Positions 44,663 to 54,524 are shown, counted from the stretch's first letter. The stretch: 64,000 nucleotides of DNA from Oikopleura dioica (GCA_907165135.1 OU015570.1:2259525-2323524), one strand, 5' to 3'. A program made the numbers and translations. The notes: generated by a model from the sequence alone, not told the origin.

Positions 44663-45931
44663 ATGGGAGAACTTTATTATAAGTTCGTAGTCGATTTGAC
44701 TGCGAAAGAAATTATGCTTATCTATGACAAAAGTCCGAGGCGAAAATACCCGCTCCCTATTCCTCGATTTGACAAGTCTGGATGTGTCCTGAATTTGCTC
44801 GATATTCAGCCTGACTTGTTTGACACGATGGATAAGAAATATTTCTTTCGAAAAACGGGCCAAAAGCTTGAATATGATCCGGATTTCGATGTGAACAACA
44901 TTCAAGAAGCAGTTCAGAAGACTGCCCGGGCGGATCATAAAATTGATATAGCTAAAATCAACGAAATCGTTGTTGTGGATAACCTGAACTCAATTCTTGC
45001 TCGAATTGAGGAGTCTGAAAAGAAGGAAACAAAGTTCCAACCACCAAACTCTGACTCTAAACCAGCTGGTTCTGCTCCAAAAACCGAAAATGCTCCTAAA
45101 CCAGATCCTGCTCAGAAGAAGAAGGAAGCATCACCGGATCAATCAAAGCCCTTTGGACAAATAAATATGAAAACCCCGAAGTTCGACTCGCAACTACCAG
45201 TTGAAAATTGGATCGTCAACATGGAACTCTATGGAAAATGCTCGAAAATTTCAGATGCAGATCTTATAAGCGTCGCTCTATCTCAAATTCTTATGGAAGA
45301 AAGTGGAACCTCTTTGATTGAAGCCATTACAGAAGAAGAGAAGAAGAACTGGGAAAGTTTCAAAACAAAGCTCATCCAAGTTCTCGGCAAAGATAAAGAA
45401 CACTTTAAATATCTCTACACTTCGTTCCAGAGAGGCCAAGAGACTCAGCAAATGGCAGTAACGAAGCTTCAAGCATACTTCAAAAAGGGATACGGAAAGC
45501 TGGTACTTGACGCTGCAGATGAGTCAATTATTTGTGACCGATTTATCGAATGCCAGGATCCGCGACTTGCCGAATTGCTACGACGAGAAAAATCTCTGCT
45601 CAATCTTCAAAATATCGCTCAACGTGCCATGGAACTAGAACGTAGCTTCTACAAACGAGAAAACATCTTCGCCGCTGAATGCTCAAATAATGGAAAAGAA
45701 TCTGAAATGGCGCAGCTCTGCTCTCAGCTGAAAGAAATAGTCGCTTCTGCCAAAGAACCTGTGAAAGAGAAAAAACGGAAAACACGACCGAGAATCCCTA
45801 CTGACAAGCTCCAAGGACACTGCATCGCCTTTGTTCGAAATGGTCGATGCCGATTTGGCGAAAAATGCAAATACCTCCATTCAGAAACAGTCCCAGAAGA
45901 AGTCGAGAAGATTATCAAGAAAGAGGCATGA
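44663..45931 (+). CDS. gag: Gag with C-terminal CCCH zinc finger
   Basis: 422 residues from ATG 44663 to TGA 45929-45931. The N-terminal third precedes a Pro/Lys/Ser-rich linker (about residues 125-165). A capsid-like helical region follows, from about 170 to 340 (PKFDSQLPVENWI, KDKEHFKYLYTSFQRGQET). Near residue 395 there is a single zinc finger, C-x8-C-x5-C-x3-H (CIAFVRNGRC, CRFGEKCKYLH), the CCCH type common in RNA-binding proteins, instead of the usual C-x2-C-x4-H-x4-C knuckle. The stop is followed directly by an open frame encoding protease in the same phase, so suppression of the stop would give Gag-Pol. The frame is intact. Confidence 0.92.
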   Translation: MGELYYKFVVDLTAKEIMLIYDKSPRRKYPLPIPRFDKSGCVLNLLDIQPDLFDTMDKKYFFRKTGQKLEYDPDFDVNNIQEAVQKTARADHKIDIAKINEIVVVDNLNSILARIEESEKKETKFQPPNSDSKPAGSAPKTENAPKPDPAQKKKEASPDQSKPFGQINMKTPKFDSQLPVENWIVNMELYGKCSKISDADLISVALSQILMEESGTSLIEAITEEEKKNWESFKTKLIQVLGKDKEHFKYLYTSFQRGQETQQMAVTKLQAYFKKGYGKLVLDAADESIICDRFIECQDPRLAELLRREKSLLNLQNIAQRAMELERSFYKRENIFAAECSNNGKESEMAQLCSQLKEIVASAKEPVKEKKRKTRPRIPTDKLQGHCIAFVRNGRCRFGEKCKYLHSETVPEEVEKIIKKEA

Positions 45932-45972
45932 CTATCAAAAGTCATTGAAACTTGCGAAAGTGCTCTTTTCGC
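45929..45972 (+). promoter_or_regulatory. Gag-pol stop with readthrough context and hairpin
   Basis: TGA at 45929-45931 is followed by CTA, giving UGA-CUA, a known leaky stop context. TGACT (45929-45933) can pair with AGTCA (45940-45944). About 22 bases downstream GCGAAAG (45954-45960) can pair with CTTTTCGC (45965-45972) around a four-base loop with one bulge. The pol frame is the same as gag, so no frameshift is needed. Confidence 0.7.
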
Positions 45973-48900
45973 ACCGGCCTCCCTTAAATTCGTCAACATT
46001 CAGCTCAACGGACTAAAATTTCCCTGCCTTATCGATAGTGGCGCAAGTAGGACATGTTTACGCTCAGACGTCCTAGATCTCCTTCCGTCTACTATTAACA
46101 AACAAATCCCATCTTCAATAAAGCTCAAGTGTGCGAACTCAGAAATCGTCAATGTGAAAACGCTCAGCTCCCCAATCGACGCCAAATTTGAAACCAGCTC
46201 CTCGCCACTTAAATTGAAGTTGGACCCGCTCATCGTTCAAAACCTATCTTGCCCGATCATCTTGGGGATGGATATCCTTAAAGGAATAACAATCGAAGAA
46301 AACTCAATTACGCTCAAAAATAAGGTTATTCCAACAATTGATCCAAATTCCTCTGATATGTTCCTAACTGGTTTGATCGAAATTGATAAAGAAACTGGTC
46401 GTGAAAAAGAAGAGTACGAAAAATTCGTAAAACTACGATCGGAAAAAGCTTATCAAATAAACTTTGTTCCCCAAATTGGATCTTATGGCTCAGCTGATCC
46501 AACACAGAAGAAACAGCTCGAAACTTTAACTCACAAATGGCGACTCTCCTTCAACATGGACACAAACGATCTTGGTCGACTCTTTGGTTTCAGATATTCG
46601 CTCCCACTGTATGACGAAACGAAATCGGCACACCAACCACCTCGGAAAATTCCAATACACCTAGTTCCAAAAGTCAGTAATCAGATGGAAAACTGGAAGC
46701 AGCTCACTGTCATTCAAGAAACACAATCAGCGTTTAATATTCCGCTCATTATACTACGTAAAAACGATGATTCAATTAGAGTTTCCTTGGATGCGCGAAT
46801 GATCAATGAGCTGTTGGTGAAAGATCGCTTTCCATTGCCGAGTATGCAAAGTGTTTTTACGTCCATTGGAAAGAAACTCACTGGTAAAGAATGCTACATT
46901 AGTTCAGTCGATTTCTTTCGTGGATATTGGCAAGTGCTCATTCATGAAGCTGATGCCCACAAGATGGCCTTCAGTTACGACAACCGACATTACCAAGCTA
47001 ACCGGATGCTCTATGGATCATGCAATGCCCCAGCCTGTTTCTCTCGAATTATGAACAAGCTGATGCAACATGATTCTATTCTGCTTTATTTGGACGATTT
47101 GATCGTGATTGACAATAATTGGGAAAACCATCTAGAAGCACTAGAATTTGTCTTCAAAACTTGCTACGAACATGGGCTTGTCCTTAATGCCGCGAAATGT
47201 AAGCTTGCCAGTACAGAATTGGATTTTCTTGGTCACAGAATCACTGCTGATGGTATCAAACCGCTCCGATAACATCTTGAAGCGATCGAAAAGATGAAAC
47301 CACCCACAGATAAAGCTGAACTGAAGAGATATTTGGGCATGGTTAACTTTAATGTAAAATTCATCAAACGCGGAAGTGAAATCCTGTCCCCGCTTTATCG
47401 TCTGACATCAGCAAAAGCGAAATTCGAGTGGTCCGACATCCAACAGAAAGCTTTTGATACAGTAAAAAGTGAACTCCTGAAAGAGCCGACTCTTGCGCAC
47501 TTCAAACCCGGATGTAAACTCGTCCTTGTTACCGACTCATCTGGATACGCAGTCGGAGGTACACTTAATCAAGTTCAAAACGATCGATTCGCTCCCCTTG
47601 GATACTTTAGCAAAGCTCTTTCCGGTCCCGACCTCAAGCGACCAATGAGAATCAAGGAACTCTTCGCTCTCTGCTGGGGAATCCAATTTTTTGAGTACTA
47701 CCTGATCAACTGCGAATTCGATTGTTATGTTGACCATAAATCATTGCTCTATCTATTTCGGGAATCACGAAAACAGAAATTGGACATAAAATTATGTAAT
47801 GTACATAATTATCTTCTCGCTTTTAACTTCACGATCATTCACAAAAGCGGATCAAGTCCTGAAATGGCCTCTGCAGATTTCTTCAGCCGTTTACCAAAGT
47901 CAAAAAGCTCTGACCTTGAGAGAGACTCCGAAAACTTCTTCGACGTTGATGAAACAATCTTTGCATTGTCAACGTTAACAACAAGTGATGTTATCTTCTC
48001 GTTCGAAAACCGATCATTTACAGCAGAGGAAATGGCAACTGCTCAAGACGCATGCTCAGTTACAAGAAATCTACGAGTGAAAGCGAAGCTGAACAAGTCA
48101 CCGAAAAGACTTATGCTCAAAAATGATGTTCTTTATTCAAATAACAGATTGGTTCTTCCAAGCGCTGTTGCTGATGAATTTATCTCTTATCTGCACTCCC
48201 TGACAGCTCATGCCGGAAGTCAACAGCTCCTGCAGATGCTACGAAAATTCTTTATAAGCAACATACAACAGAAAGTTCGCGCGATCACAAGCTCCTGTGA
48301 AACATGCATTCGACTCAAGCCGTTCAAACAAATGAGACCTTCGCTCATAAAGGATCGCCAATTTGCTCAACTCCCTTTTGAAAAGGTCCATATTGACCTT
48401 GTGGACTACGGACGACCAGATCAAGCTGGAAAACGATATCTGCTCACCGTCGTTGATAGTTTAAGTGGCTACCTCGATGGAGAACCGCTCTCAAACAAGT
48501 CCGACAATCTCGTTGCTAAGGCTCTTCTGCGAATAATACTGAGACACGGAATATCCGAAAATTGTATTTCTGATAATGGCAAAGAGTTTGGTCCGAAAAC
48601 AACAGCCATCCTCGACAGATTTGAGATACGCCGCAGTACTACAAGTGCCTATTACAGTAAGTCAAATGGGAAGTGCGAACGAATTCACAGAGAGATCCAC
48701 CAGAAGCTCAAGAGTCAACTCGCCACAAATCGCACTTGGTCGGACTACTGGCCACTCGTACAGTACTTCCTCAACAATACTCCAAAAGGCTCCTTAGATG
48801 GCTTATCAAGTAACGAAGTAGTCTTCGGAAGACAATTTCATGTTCCATACTCGCTAAAAGAGCCGATCACTGAAAATATCCAGCCATTCATTAGAGGGTT

Positions 48901-49471
48901 AAATTCATATTTCAAGAAGTTACATCCTGCTCTGCTCAACTTCCAAGTCCAGCGATACCAGTCATTGTTAAAACGTGACAAGAACAACTGTCCGGTTTTA
49001 CCGATTGGAACTAATGTTCTCTGTTGGAAACCTGATCCTTACTCTGGAAAACTTGGATTGTCCTGGTCTGGACCGTTCAAAGTTCATAGAAGGCTTTCAA
49101 AAGACAGCTACATTCTGAAGTGCCCGCTCACCAGAAAAGAGTACCGTAGAAATATTAGTCTGATCCGACCGCTCAAAGTCAAAACTGAGGACGATAAAAC
49201 GCAAGTGATCTGCAGTGACAAGCCTCAAAACGACTTCAAACCAGAAAAAGTTCAAGCTCAAAAATCAGCTCCTTGTTCAAAACACACTGAAGTTCAAGAT
49301 CCAAAACAAGCTAAATCTAGTAAGTCTGCTCTGAAAGATGAAGAAGCTCAAGCTCACAATCCTTGCTCAGAAGACCCTCCTAGTACAGTCAATGATCGAC
49401 TGATGATCAATCAAAAGGATAAGAAGGATTCAATATGGAAAGATCGTCTTCGCTCTAGACAAAAACAATAA
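45932..49471 (+). pseudogene. pol: Pol polyprotein, one in-frame TAA
   Basis: In frame with gag, with domains in order. Aspartic protease: LIDSGASRT near 46028. RT: SSVDFFRGYWQ with the first catalytic Asp and LLYLDDLIV at about 47084-47110. RNase H: VTDSSGYAVGG, IKELFALCW and YVDHKSL. Integrase: HSLTAH…CETC zinc site, HIDLVDYG, ISDNGKEFG and NGKCERIHRE, with 34 residues between the last Asp and Glu by my count. GPF module: LSWSGPFKVHRR. A Lys/Gln-rich tail follows. TAA at 47270-47272 interrupts the frame just after RT (DGIKPLR), before the RNase H linker. All other motifs are intact, so this is either a single recent nonsense change, a sequencing error, or a second recoded stop. The domain order assigns it to Ty3/gypsy (Metaviridae). 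Confidence 0.93.
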
Positions 49472-49729
49472 GATGAGATGTTCAACTCATGAATTGCTCA
49501 ATAGAAACTCGAATAATGAAGTATAAAAGCCCTGTTTGCCGTTCGAACGATGCTCAAATACAATGATCACAACTTTAGCGATATGATGCACACTCGTAAA
49601 GAGAGAGAGAGAGTCAAGTTCCGTTCAATCGCCGTGAAAGTTTATACAGGCCACTGTGGATTTACGACCGCATAAAATTGATTATGTTCAAGTAATCGGC
49701 GCCCTCTACTTGCACCGCTATTCCTAACC
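49472..49729 (+). other. Spacer after pol
   Basis: No frame of note. It contains the short purine run AAAGAGAGAGAGAG near 49597 and possible splice-acceptor sequences before the third coding region. Confidence 0.5.
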
Positions 49730-49805
49730 TTGCGCCGCACTTCCGCAGATGTTGGCAATGTGTGCAGTTGCCAATCACCTTATTCGAAAATATGTTCTTG
49801 CCGCA

Positions 49806-50248
49806 TTCTCCCAGCTCAAATGGAACGATGCGAATCTCCTTGTTCTAAAAGGGGGAAGAGAAGAAATGTAAACTGCTCGTTTGCTCGCAAATGTTCAATA
49901 GCTCACTTGGTTTTTCAAAAAGCTCCTGCTCGAGCTCGCAGTCGAGAATCCAAATCGATGAAAATGGCTGTTCAAACAGAAAAAAACATCCCCGCGCGCT
50001 GCAACACTCGAAATCTCCCGCGCCAGGACAAAAGGGACCCGTCGTCACATCCCTGTTCCCCCAACGTGAAAATGGAAATGCACCGACTGAAACAAGCCAA
50101 ATCGAAAAATGACTTTACAAGAAGAGACAAGAAGCTCAACAGATCAACCACGCTAGTCACAGTTCCTACGATCACACTTATCCGTGTTTCAAGTGGCAAA
50201 AAGAGAAGTCCGGAAGTAATTAAAAGAAAAAGTGTTTCTATCATGTAA
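49806..50248 (+). CDS. Possible accessory frame of the retrotransposon, basic
   Basis: A frame in phase with pol (open 49730-50248; the first ATG gives MERCESPCSK) encodes a Lys/Arg/Ser/Cys-rich, disordered peptide including MAVQTEKN and ending KRKSVSIM. An overlapping frame (49891-50112) reads GCSNRKKHPRALQHSKSPAP and looks equally plausible. Which, if either, is translated cannot be decided here. No signal peptide, membrane helix or envelope signature is seen. Confidence 0.3.
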
Positions 50249-50267
50249 ATTGCTAAGCAGAAGAGAA

Positions 50268-50951
50268 ATGCCGACTAACCTTGAAACAGATATTTTCCAC
50301 CTTCAGAGATGCTGCATAAAACGAAGATACCAACAATTCGCGCTCAATTTTGTCATGGGAATAAAAATACCAATTGTGGAAGAAATCGACTGTGAGAAAA
50401 CTTTAGTAATCAGAGAGCTTCTCGAAGAAATCGAAGTATCTATCAAGGAAAAGACAAATTGGTTCCAAATCTTGACTCAAAAATCGCTCAATCTCAGCAC
50501 GATCGACAGTAACCTGAAGTGTCTCCTTATCTTTTCCTGCAAATGCCTAATACTTACTGCCCAAGGAGCAAATCCGGAAACAAGAAATTCAATTGTCTCC
50601 GAATATGCAAGGAAATGGGCAAAACAAAGGTCTGTTTGGAGAAGACTTGAAAATATCGAAATTTCCGATCTACGAATTCTGAAATCTGAGGTCACCTTCA
50701 TAATTCACGAACACCTGAAGCACCTTGGGTTGAGAGACTCACGAACAAACACCTCGGCTTATTCAGAAATACAGTTCATCGAAGAAGTAAATGATGTTCC
50801 GGTCGGCCCAGCTCAACAGCCGCTCGTTGACTCTCCCGTCAACCAAAACGATCCTTTCGCCACAATTACTGCTTATGGACAAAACATCCTTGATGAAATC
50901 TTGGACTCACAAACACAGGACATTCCTCTGCCAGAAAGACAAACGATCTAA
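50268..50951 (+). CDS. Third ORF of the retrotransposon, helical, non-envelope
   Basis: Open from 50232 (GTG); the first ATG is at 50268, giving about 227 residues to TAA near 50951. Predicted mainly helical: EKTLVIRELLEEIEVSIKEK, a central segment with SEYARKWAKQRSVWRRLENI, then an acidic, Gln/Pro-rich C-terminus (PVGPAQQPLVDSP). No transmembrane segment, signal peptide or Cys-rich ectodomain, so it is not an envelope. It sits where env-like or accessory genes occur in Ty3/gypsy elements and ends 22 bases before the 3' LTR. Probably made from a spliced or subgenomic RNA. Function unknown. Confidence 0.6.
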   Translation: MPTNLETDIFHLQRCCIKRRYQQFALNFVMGIKIPIVEEIDCEKTLVIRELLEEIEVSIKEKTNWFQILTQKSLNLSTIDSNLKCLLIFSCKCLILTAQGANPETRNSIVSEYARKWAKQRSVWRRLENIEISDLRILKSEVTFIIHEHLKHLGLRDSRTNTSAYSEIQFIEEVNDVPVGPAQQPLVDSPVNQNDPFATITAYGQNILDEILDSQTQDIPLPERQTI

Positions 50952-50955
50952 AAAT

Positions 50956-50972
50956 AAATGGAGGAGGAATTA
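50956..50972 (+). promoter_or_regulatory. Polypurine tract
   Basis: AAATGGAGGAGGAATTA ends directly before the 3' LTR. It is the expected plus-strand primer site. Confidence 0.7.
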
Positions 50973-51366
50973 TGTAGTGTTTCTCATTAGTCATCCGCCA
51001 CTTGAGTTCACCGCGCCGCGCCGCGCGCAGTTCACGACCCGCAAAGCGCTATTCACGACTCGCGAAGCGCATTTCACCACGCGCAAACGCTCCGCCGCCA
51101 ACCGCGAAAGCACAGTTCACCACGGACTAGGATCAACTCACGACTCACGAAAAAGTCACTCACCACGGTTTATGAAAACCATATATAAACGATCTTATTT
51201 CTCACTGACACAGTTCACACACACACAACACTACTTTTTACTCAGAGACACCACAATAAAACTTGCTCTTTTTAACAACGTTCGTCGCTCACTATTTGTA
51301 TTCCCGCTCGCGAATACGATAAACGCAATTAGTTATCCAACTTATGTACTGTGAGAAACACGTACA
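50973..51366 (+). repeat. 3' LTR
   Basis: 394 bp, identical by eye to 44120-44513. It is followed by the TATA target duplication and then by host-like sequence. Confidence 0.95.
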
Positions 51367-51411
51367 TATATCTTAGTCCCGGATCAATCGTCGACAACTT
51401 ACGAACAAATA

Positions 51412-51470
51412 TGGAGGGAGATAAAGCGTCATACAGGTGGACTCAAGAACCTCCAGACTCTAGTAAGGTA
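51412..51470 (+). CDS. Possible first exon on the plus strand
   Basis: ATG at 51412 opens MEGDKASYRWTQEPPDSSK, which ends at a good donor, AAG|GTAAGACTGG. The next exon is not identified: an acceptor-like ATACCAG near 51518 leads into a frame with stops. It overlaps minus-strand sequence downstream of the Pescadillo fragment. Confidence 0.25.
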
Positions 51471-51689
51471 AGACTGGATTGTTTGACTTGTTGACTTTGA
51501 CATTTGATCGGATACCAGCGTTGCCTTCGAGGACGTAGTAGAGTGGTTTTTTACTGTTGGCAGCAATGCCCTGGGTTTGGATTGTGATTTAAGAATGAGC
51601 AAAGGCGGTGTAGGCATTTTCCTGAAAAGCACGGGTTAAAAATACGTACTCTTCCTTGAATGCAACTTTCGTGAGCTCGCTTTAATTAC

Positions 51690-51997
51690 CTACGAAACCA
51701 GTATTCCAACCAAATCGATCATTTCGCGTTGAAGTCTTGAGGTTTTCGAGTCTTCTATCAATGACCAAATGTGTCACGCAATCATCGTCAAGTTTGAAAG
51801 AACCGCCTGGGTAGAGCTCGCTGTCCCAAGAAACTTCAGCGCCAAGTGATCGGAGGAGGAAGGCAAGAGGTGCTCGAGGGCACTCGCGGGAAATGAACAC
51901 TTTGCAACCCTTGAAAATGAGATGAAGACATGGAGGAGAATTCCATCGAGGCGTACCTTGAAGATATTTTTCTTTGCTGACTGATTCGATTTACTGA
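51690..51997 (-). pseudogene. Pescadillo BRCT-domain fragment, two exons
   Basis: Exon 51997-51957 follows acceptor GATTTCCAG and encodes SKSNQSAKKNIFK. A 47-nt intron (51956-51910, GTACGCC…TTTTCAAG) leads to exon 51909-51690: GCKVFISRECPRAPLAFLL, then GAEVSWDSELYPGG, then CVTHLVIDRR. This matches the start of the Pescadillo BRCT domain, a ribosome-biogenesis (60S, PeBoW complex) nucleolar protein, including the diagnostic SRE-P, EVSWD and TH-VDR positions. After VIDRR the expected C-terminal half of the BRCT (aromatic Q-P-Q-W-V-F-type segment) is missing and the frame reaches a stop at 51685. No upstream Pescadillo exons are visible before the next gene ends at 52215. Probably a partial gene copy. 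Confidence 0.65.
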
Positions 51998-52214
51998 CTG
52001 GAAATCATAGGATTAAAAGAGGAGAAAGTGGGCGGAAGAAAGAGATTAATTGCAAAAGAGTTGAGATTCAGTAAGTCGACGGCGTGTGTGAATAAAAATG
52101 CGAAAGAGTACATTCGTTGTATATAAAGTGGACGTTTACATTCGGTAGCAGCCTTCTCAGATTCTCCTGCCTAAAAGGAACGATGGTTACACCCTTATTC
52201 TGTCCCATGAAAAT

Positions 52215-52510
52215 TTACCAAAGTCCTTCGACCTTCCCGGACTGTGGCCGCGACGCATGTTCGCCGAAGAGGCCCATCATTCCAGACGGCGACTGGGGTT
52301 CCTCAAAGATCGAACTTAAGTGAGAATTAGTGAAGGGAGAGCCTTAAGTTTTCTCTGTCTCACCTGCTCGGCAATTGAGGTGACGCAGCGAGCGGACGAT
52401 GCGTTTGGGCAGACCTCGGTTCGTTCAACTGAAGCTTGGAGAGTCCCTTCATCGAAAAATCAATCGGGTCAAAGTCCAGGTTTTCGAAGTCAGCACTGTC
52501 TTGTCGGCTT
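52215..52510 (-). CDS. C-terminal exons of an unrecognised gene
   Basis: An exon from about 52510 to 52364 encodes DSADFENLDFDPIDFSMKG and continues to a donor, AG|GTGAGA. A 49-nt intron (52363-52315, ending CTCACTTAAG) leads to a last exon 52314-52215 reading SSIFEEPQSPSGMMGLFGEH and ending KVEGLW at TAA 52215. The frame is kept across the intron, which supports the splice. Acidic, Ser/Pro-rich, probably disordered C-terminus. Upstream exons were not resolved. Product unknown. Confidence 0.45.
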
Positions 52511-52519
52511 AAAAAATAT

Positions 52520-53000
52520 CATACAGTTGATGCTACTAAAAATCTGGCGATGCCAAAACTGGTCTAGCTAAAGCCCACGAATGAAAATCGGACTCGCGAT
52601 CAAGAATGATAAAAAGGGGTTGGCGATTTCCTGGATCTTCTATTTTATTATCTTCAACTTGTGATTTCTCTACTGCTATAATGAGGTCGACCTTAACTTG
52701 CGAAATTTAGCCTTGAAAGCGGAAAGAAGAGTCTAATGCAGAGTTACAAATCAAGTTCATTCAAGAAGGTGAGGAAATTGGATGAAAATGAACTTTGATA
52801 TGATCGGGTGAATGAGTCATTTTGTGCATTGCTTTTTGCTTGTACCTTTATTCCAAAATAATCGTCCTCTTCGATCGAGCTCCATAGGAACTTTTGGTCG
52901 GCTAGATCCTCCGTCTCCATTCCAACCTCATTTTCCGGACATTTTTTCTCTAATTCGATCGTCTCTTACTAAAAATGAGCTTTTTATGTATCAAATCACA
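52520..53000. other. No gene resolved
   Basis: Probably intronic or flanking sequence of the minus-strand gene. Short frames only. Confidence 0.35.
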
Positions 53001-53015
53001 TTTTGAAATTGTAAA

Positions 53016-53460
53016 ATGATCAACGAATAATTCGTTTTTAAAACGAATAATTCGTTTGTTTTTGTTTTCAAGCCTAGTCCTAACCCTAACCTATAAACCT
53101 AACGCTAACCCTAACCTAGCATAACTACTACCCAACTTCATAAATCAGGGTATATATGCGCTCCGCGCCTGATTTCAGAGATAAACTCCATTTTGAGTAT
53201 GTTGTCTTTCTCTCAGCCGCACCTTTAGTCAGTTTTTTTAATGAAAAATTGAGTTGTGAACCGAGCGGGATGACAGCCTATCAAAACGAATAATTCGGTA
53301 ACCCTAACGAATTATTCGGTAACCCTAACGAATTATTCGGTAACCCTAACGAATTATTCGTTTTAAACGAATTATTTTTACGGAAAATAGCTGTTTTCCC
53401 TTGAAAATAATTCGTTAGGTCAACGAATAATTCGTTGCAACGAATTATTTTCACCGGCGA
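53016..53460. mobile_element. MITE with ACGAATTATTCGT arms and mini-hairpin core, copy 1
   Basis: The arms are repeats of ACGAATAATTCGTT and its complement. The right end reads TTGCAACGAATTATTTTCACC. The centre holds TATATGCGCTCCGCGCCTGAT (hairpin core 53158-53168). The left arm also contains CCTAACCCTAAC words. The right arm repeats ACGAATTATTCGGTAACCCTA about three times at a 22-bp period (53283-53350). A second copy is at 58079-58309. Confidence 0.7.
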
Positions 53461-53499
53461 CGGATTATTTCAGGTTTCTCGTGGAGCATGGCCGAGCCG

Positions 53500-54350
53500 A
53501 CCCGAAGAAAAGACAAGCCCCGTTTTTCAATTGAGTATGAAACGCCGAGCCGAAGAGAAAGCAAGCTCAGAAGACCCTTCGGGTCGGCTTTGCCCGATCG
53601 TGACTTAATTTAATAAACGGAGCTTGCCTTCCTTCGGGTCGGCTTGGTCCCGATCAAGACTTAATTGAATAAAGGAACCAGGCCTCCCCTTCGCGTCGGC
53701 TTTGCCCCGATCCAGACTGAATTGAATAAACGGGGCTGGTCTTTCCTTCGAGGAGGTTTGGCCCCGCTCTAGATTGAATTAAATATACGGGGCTCGCCTC
53801 CCCTTCGGGTCGGCTTGGTCCCGATCAAGACTTAATTGAATAAAGGAACCAGGCCTCCCCTTCGGGTCGGCTTTGCCCCGATCCAGACTGAATTGAATAA
53901 ACGGGGCTGGCCTTCCCCTTCGAAGAGGTTTGGCCCCGCTCTAGATTGAATTGAATAAACGGGGCTCGCCTCCCCTTCGGGTCGGCTTGGCCCCGCTCTC
54001 GATTGAATTGAATTAATAAGGCTGGCCTCCCTTAGGGTCGGCTTGGCCCCATTCAAGATTGAATTAAATAAACGGGGCTGGCCTCCCGGGTCGGCTTGGC
54101 CCTGCACGAGATTGAATTGAATAAATGGGCTGGCCTCACCTTCGGGTCGGCTTGGCCCCATTTAAGATTGAATTGAATATATGGGCTGGCCTCCCCTTCG
54201 GGTAGGTTCGGCTCCACTCTAGATTGAATTGAATTAACAAAGCTGACCTCCCCTTCGGATCCGCTTGGCTCTGCTCTTGATTGAATTGAATAAACGGGGG
54301 TTGCCTCTCTTTCGGGTTGTTCTGGCCCCGATTCAGACTTAATGGAATTA
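53500..54350. repeat. 57-bp satellite with a three-unit higher order
   Basis: Units contain CCTTCGGGTCGGCTTGGCCCC followed by GATTGAATTGAATAAACGGGGCT, period about 57 bp, at least 12 units. Unit variants repeat every third copy: GGTCCCGATCAAGACTTAAT near 53645 recurs near 53816, 171 bp on. Minus-strand frames stay open in the array only because 57 is a multiple of three. Confidence 0.85.
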
Positions 54351-54524
54351 ACTTTGACAAAAGAGCGCCTTTTTCGTTACTCAAGATAGATTATAAGTAG
54401 GGGGTGAACGGTGAAATTTATATATTTTGGCTTAACAGCAGTCGCAATAAAATGTCTTCTTTATTAATTTCATTTTTTACAGGCTTATTTTCATCAACTC
54501 TATTTTAACCTTCCGGATGACCAA

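Larger units (their letters stand above)
44120..51366 (+). mobile_element. Complete Ty3/gypsy LTR retrotransposon
   Basis: Identical 394-bp LTRs (44120-44513 and 50973-51366, by eye) have TGTAGTGTTTCTCA ends and inverted TGAGAAACACGTACA. The target duplication is TATA (44116-44119 and 51367-51370). The interior carries gag, then protease-RT-RNase H-integrase in that order (Ty3/gypsy order), then a third coding region before a purine-rich tract. Identical LTRs mean a recent insertion. Gag and pol share one frame across a UGA, and pol has one extra in-frame TAA. A decayed relative lies at 56540-60240 on the minus strand. Confidence 0.95.

Noticed and set aside
53075-53110. Telomere end from CCCTAAC words
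   Set aside because: Only a few imperfect repeats, internal, within a MITE arm; not a terminal array.
53832-54384. Minus-strand ORFs with repeated QSRAGPSRPEGEA-like peptides
   Set aside because: These are readings of the 57-bp satellite.
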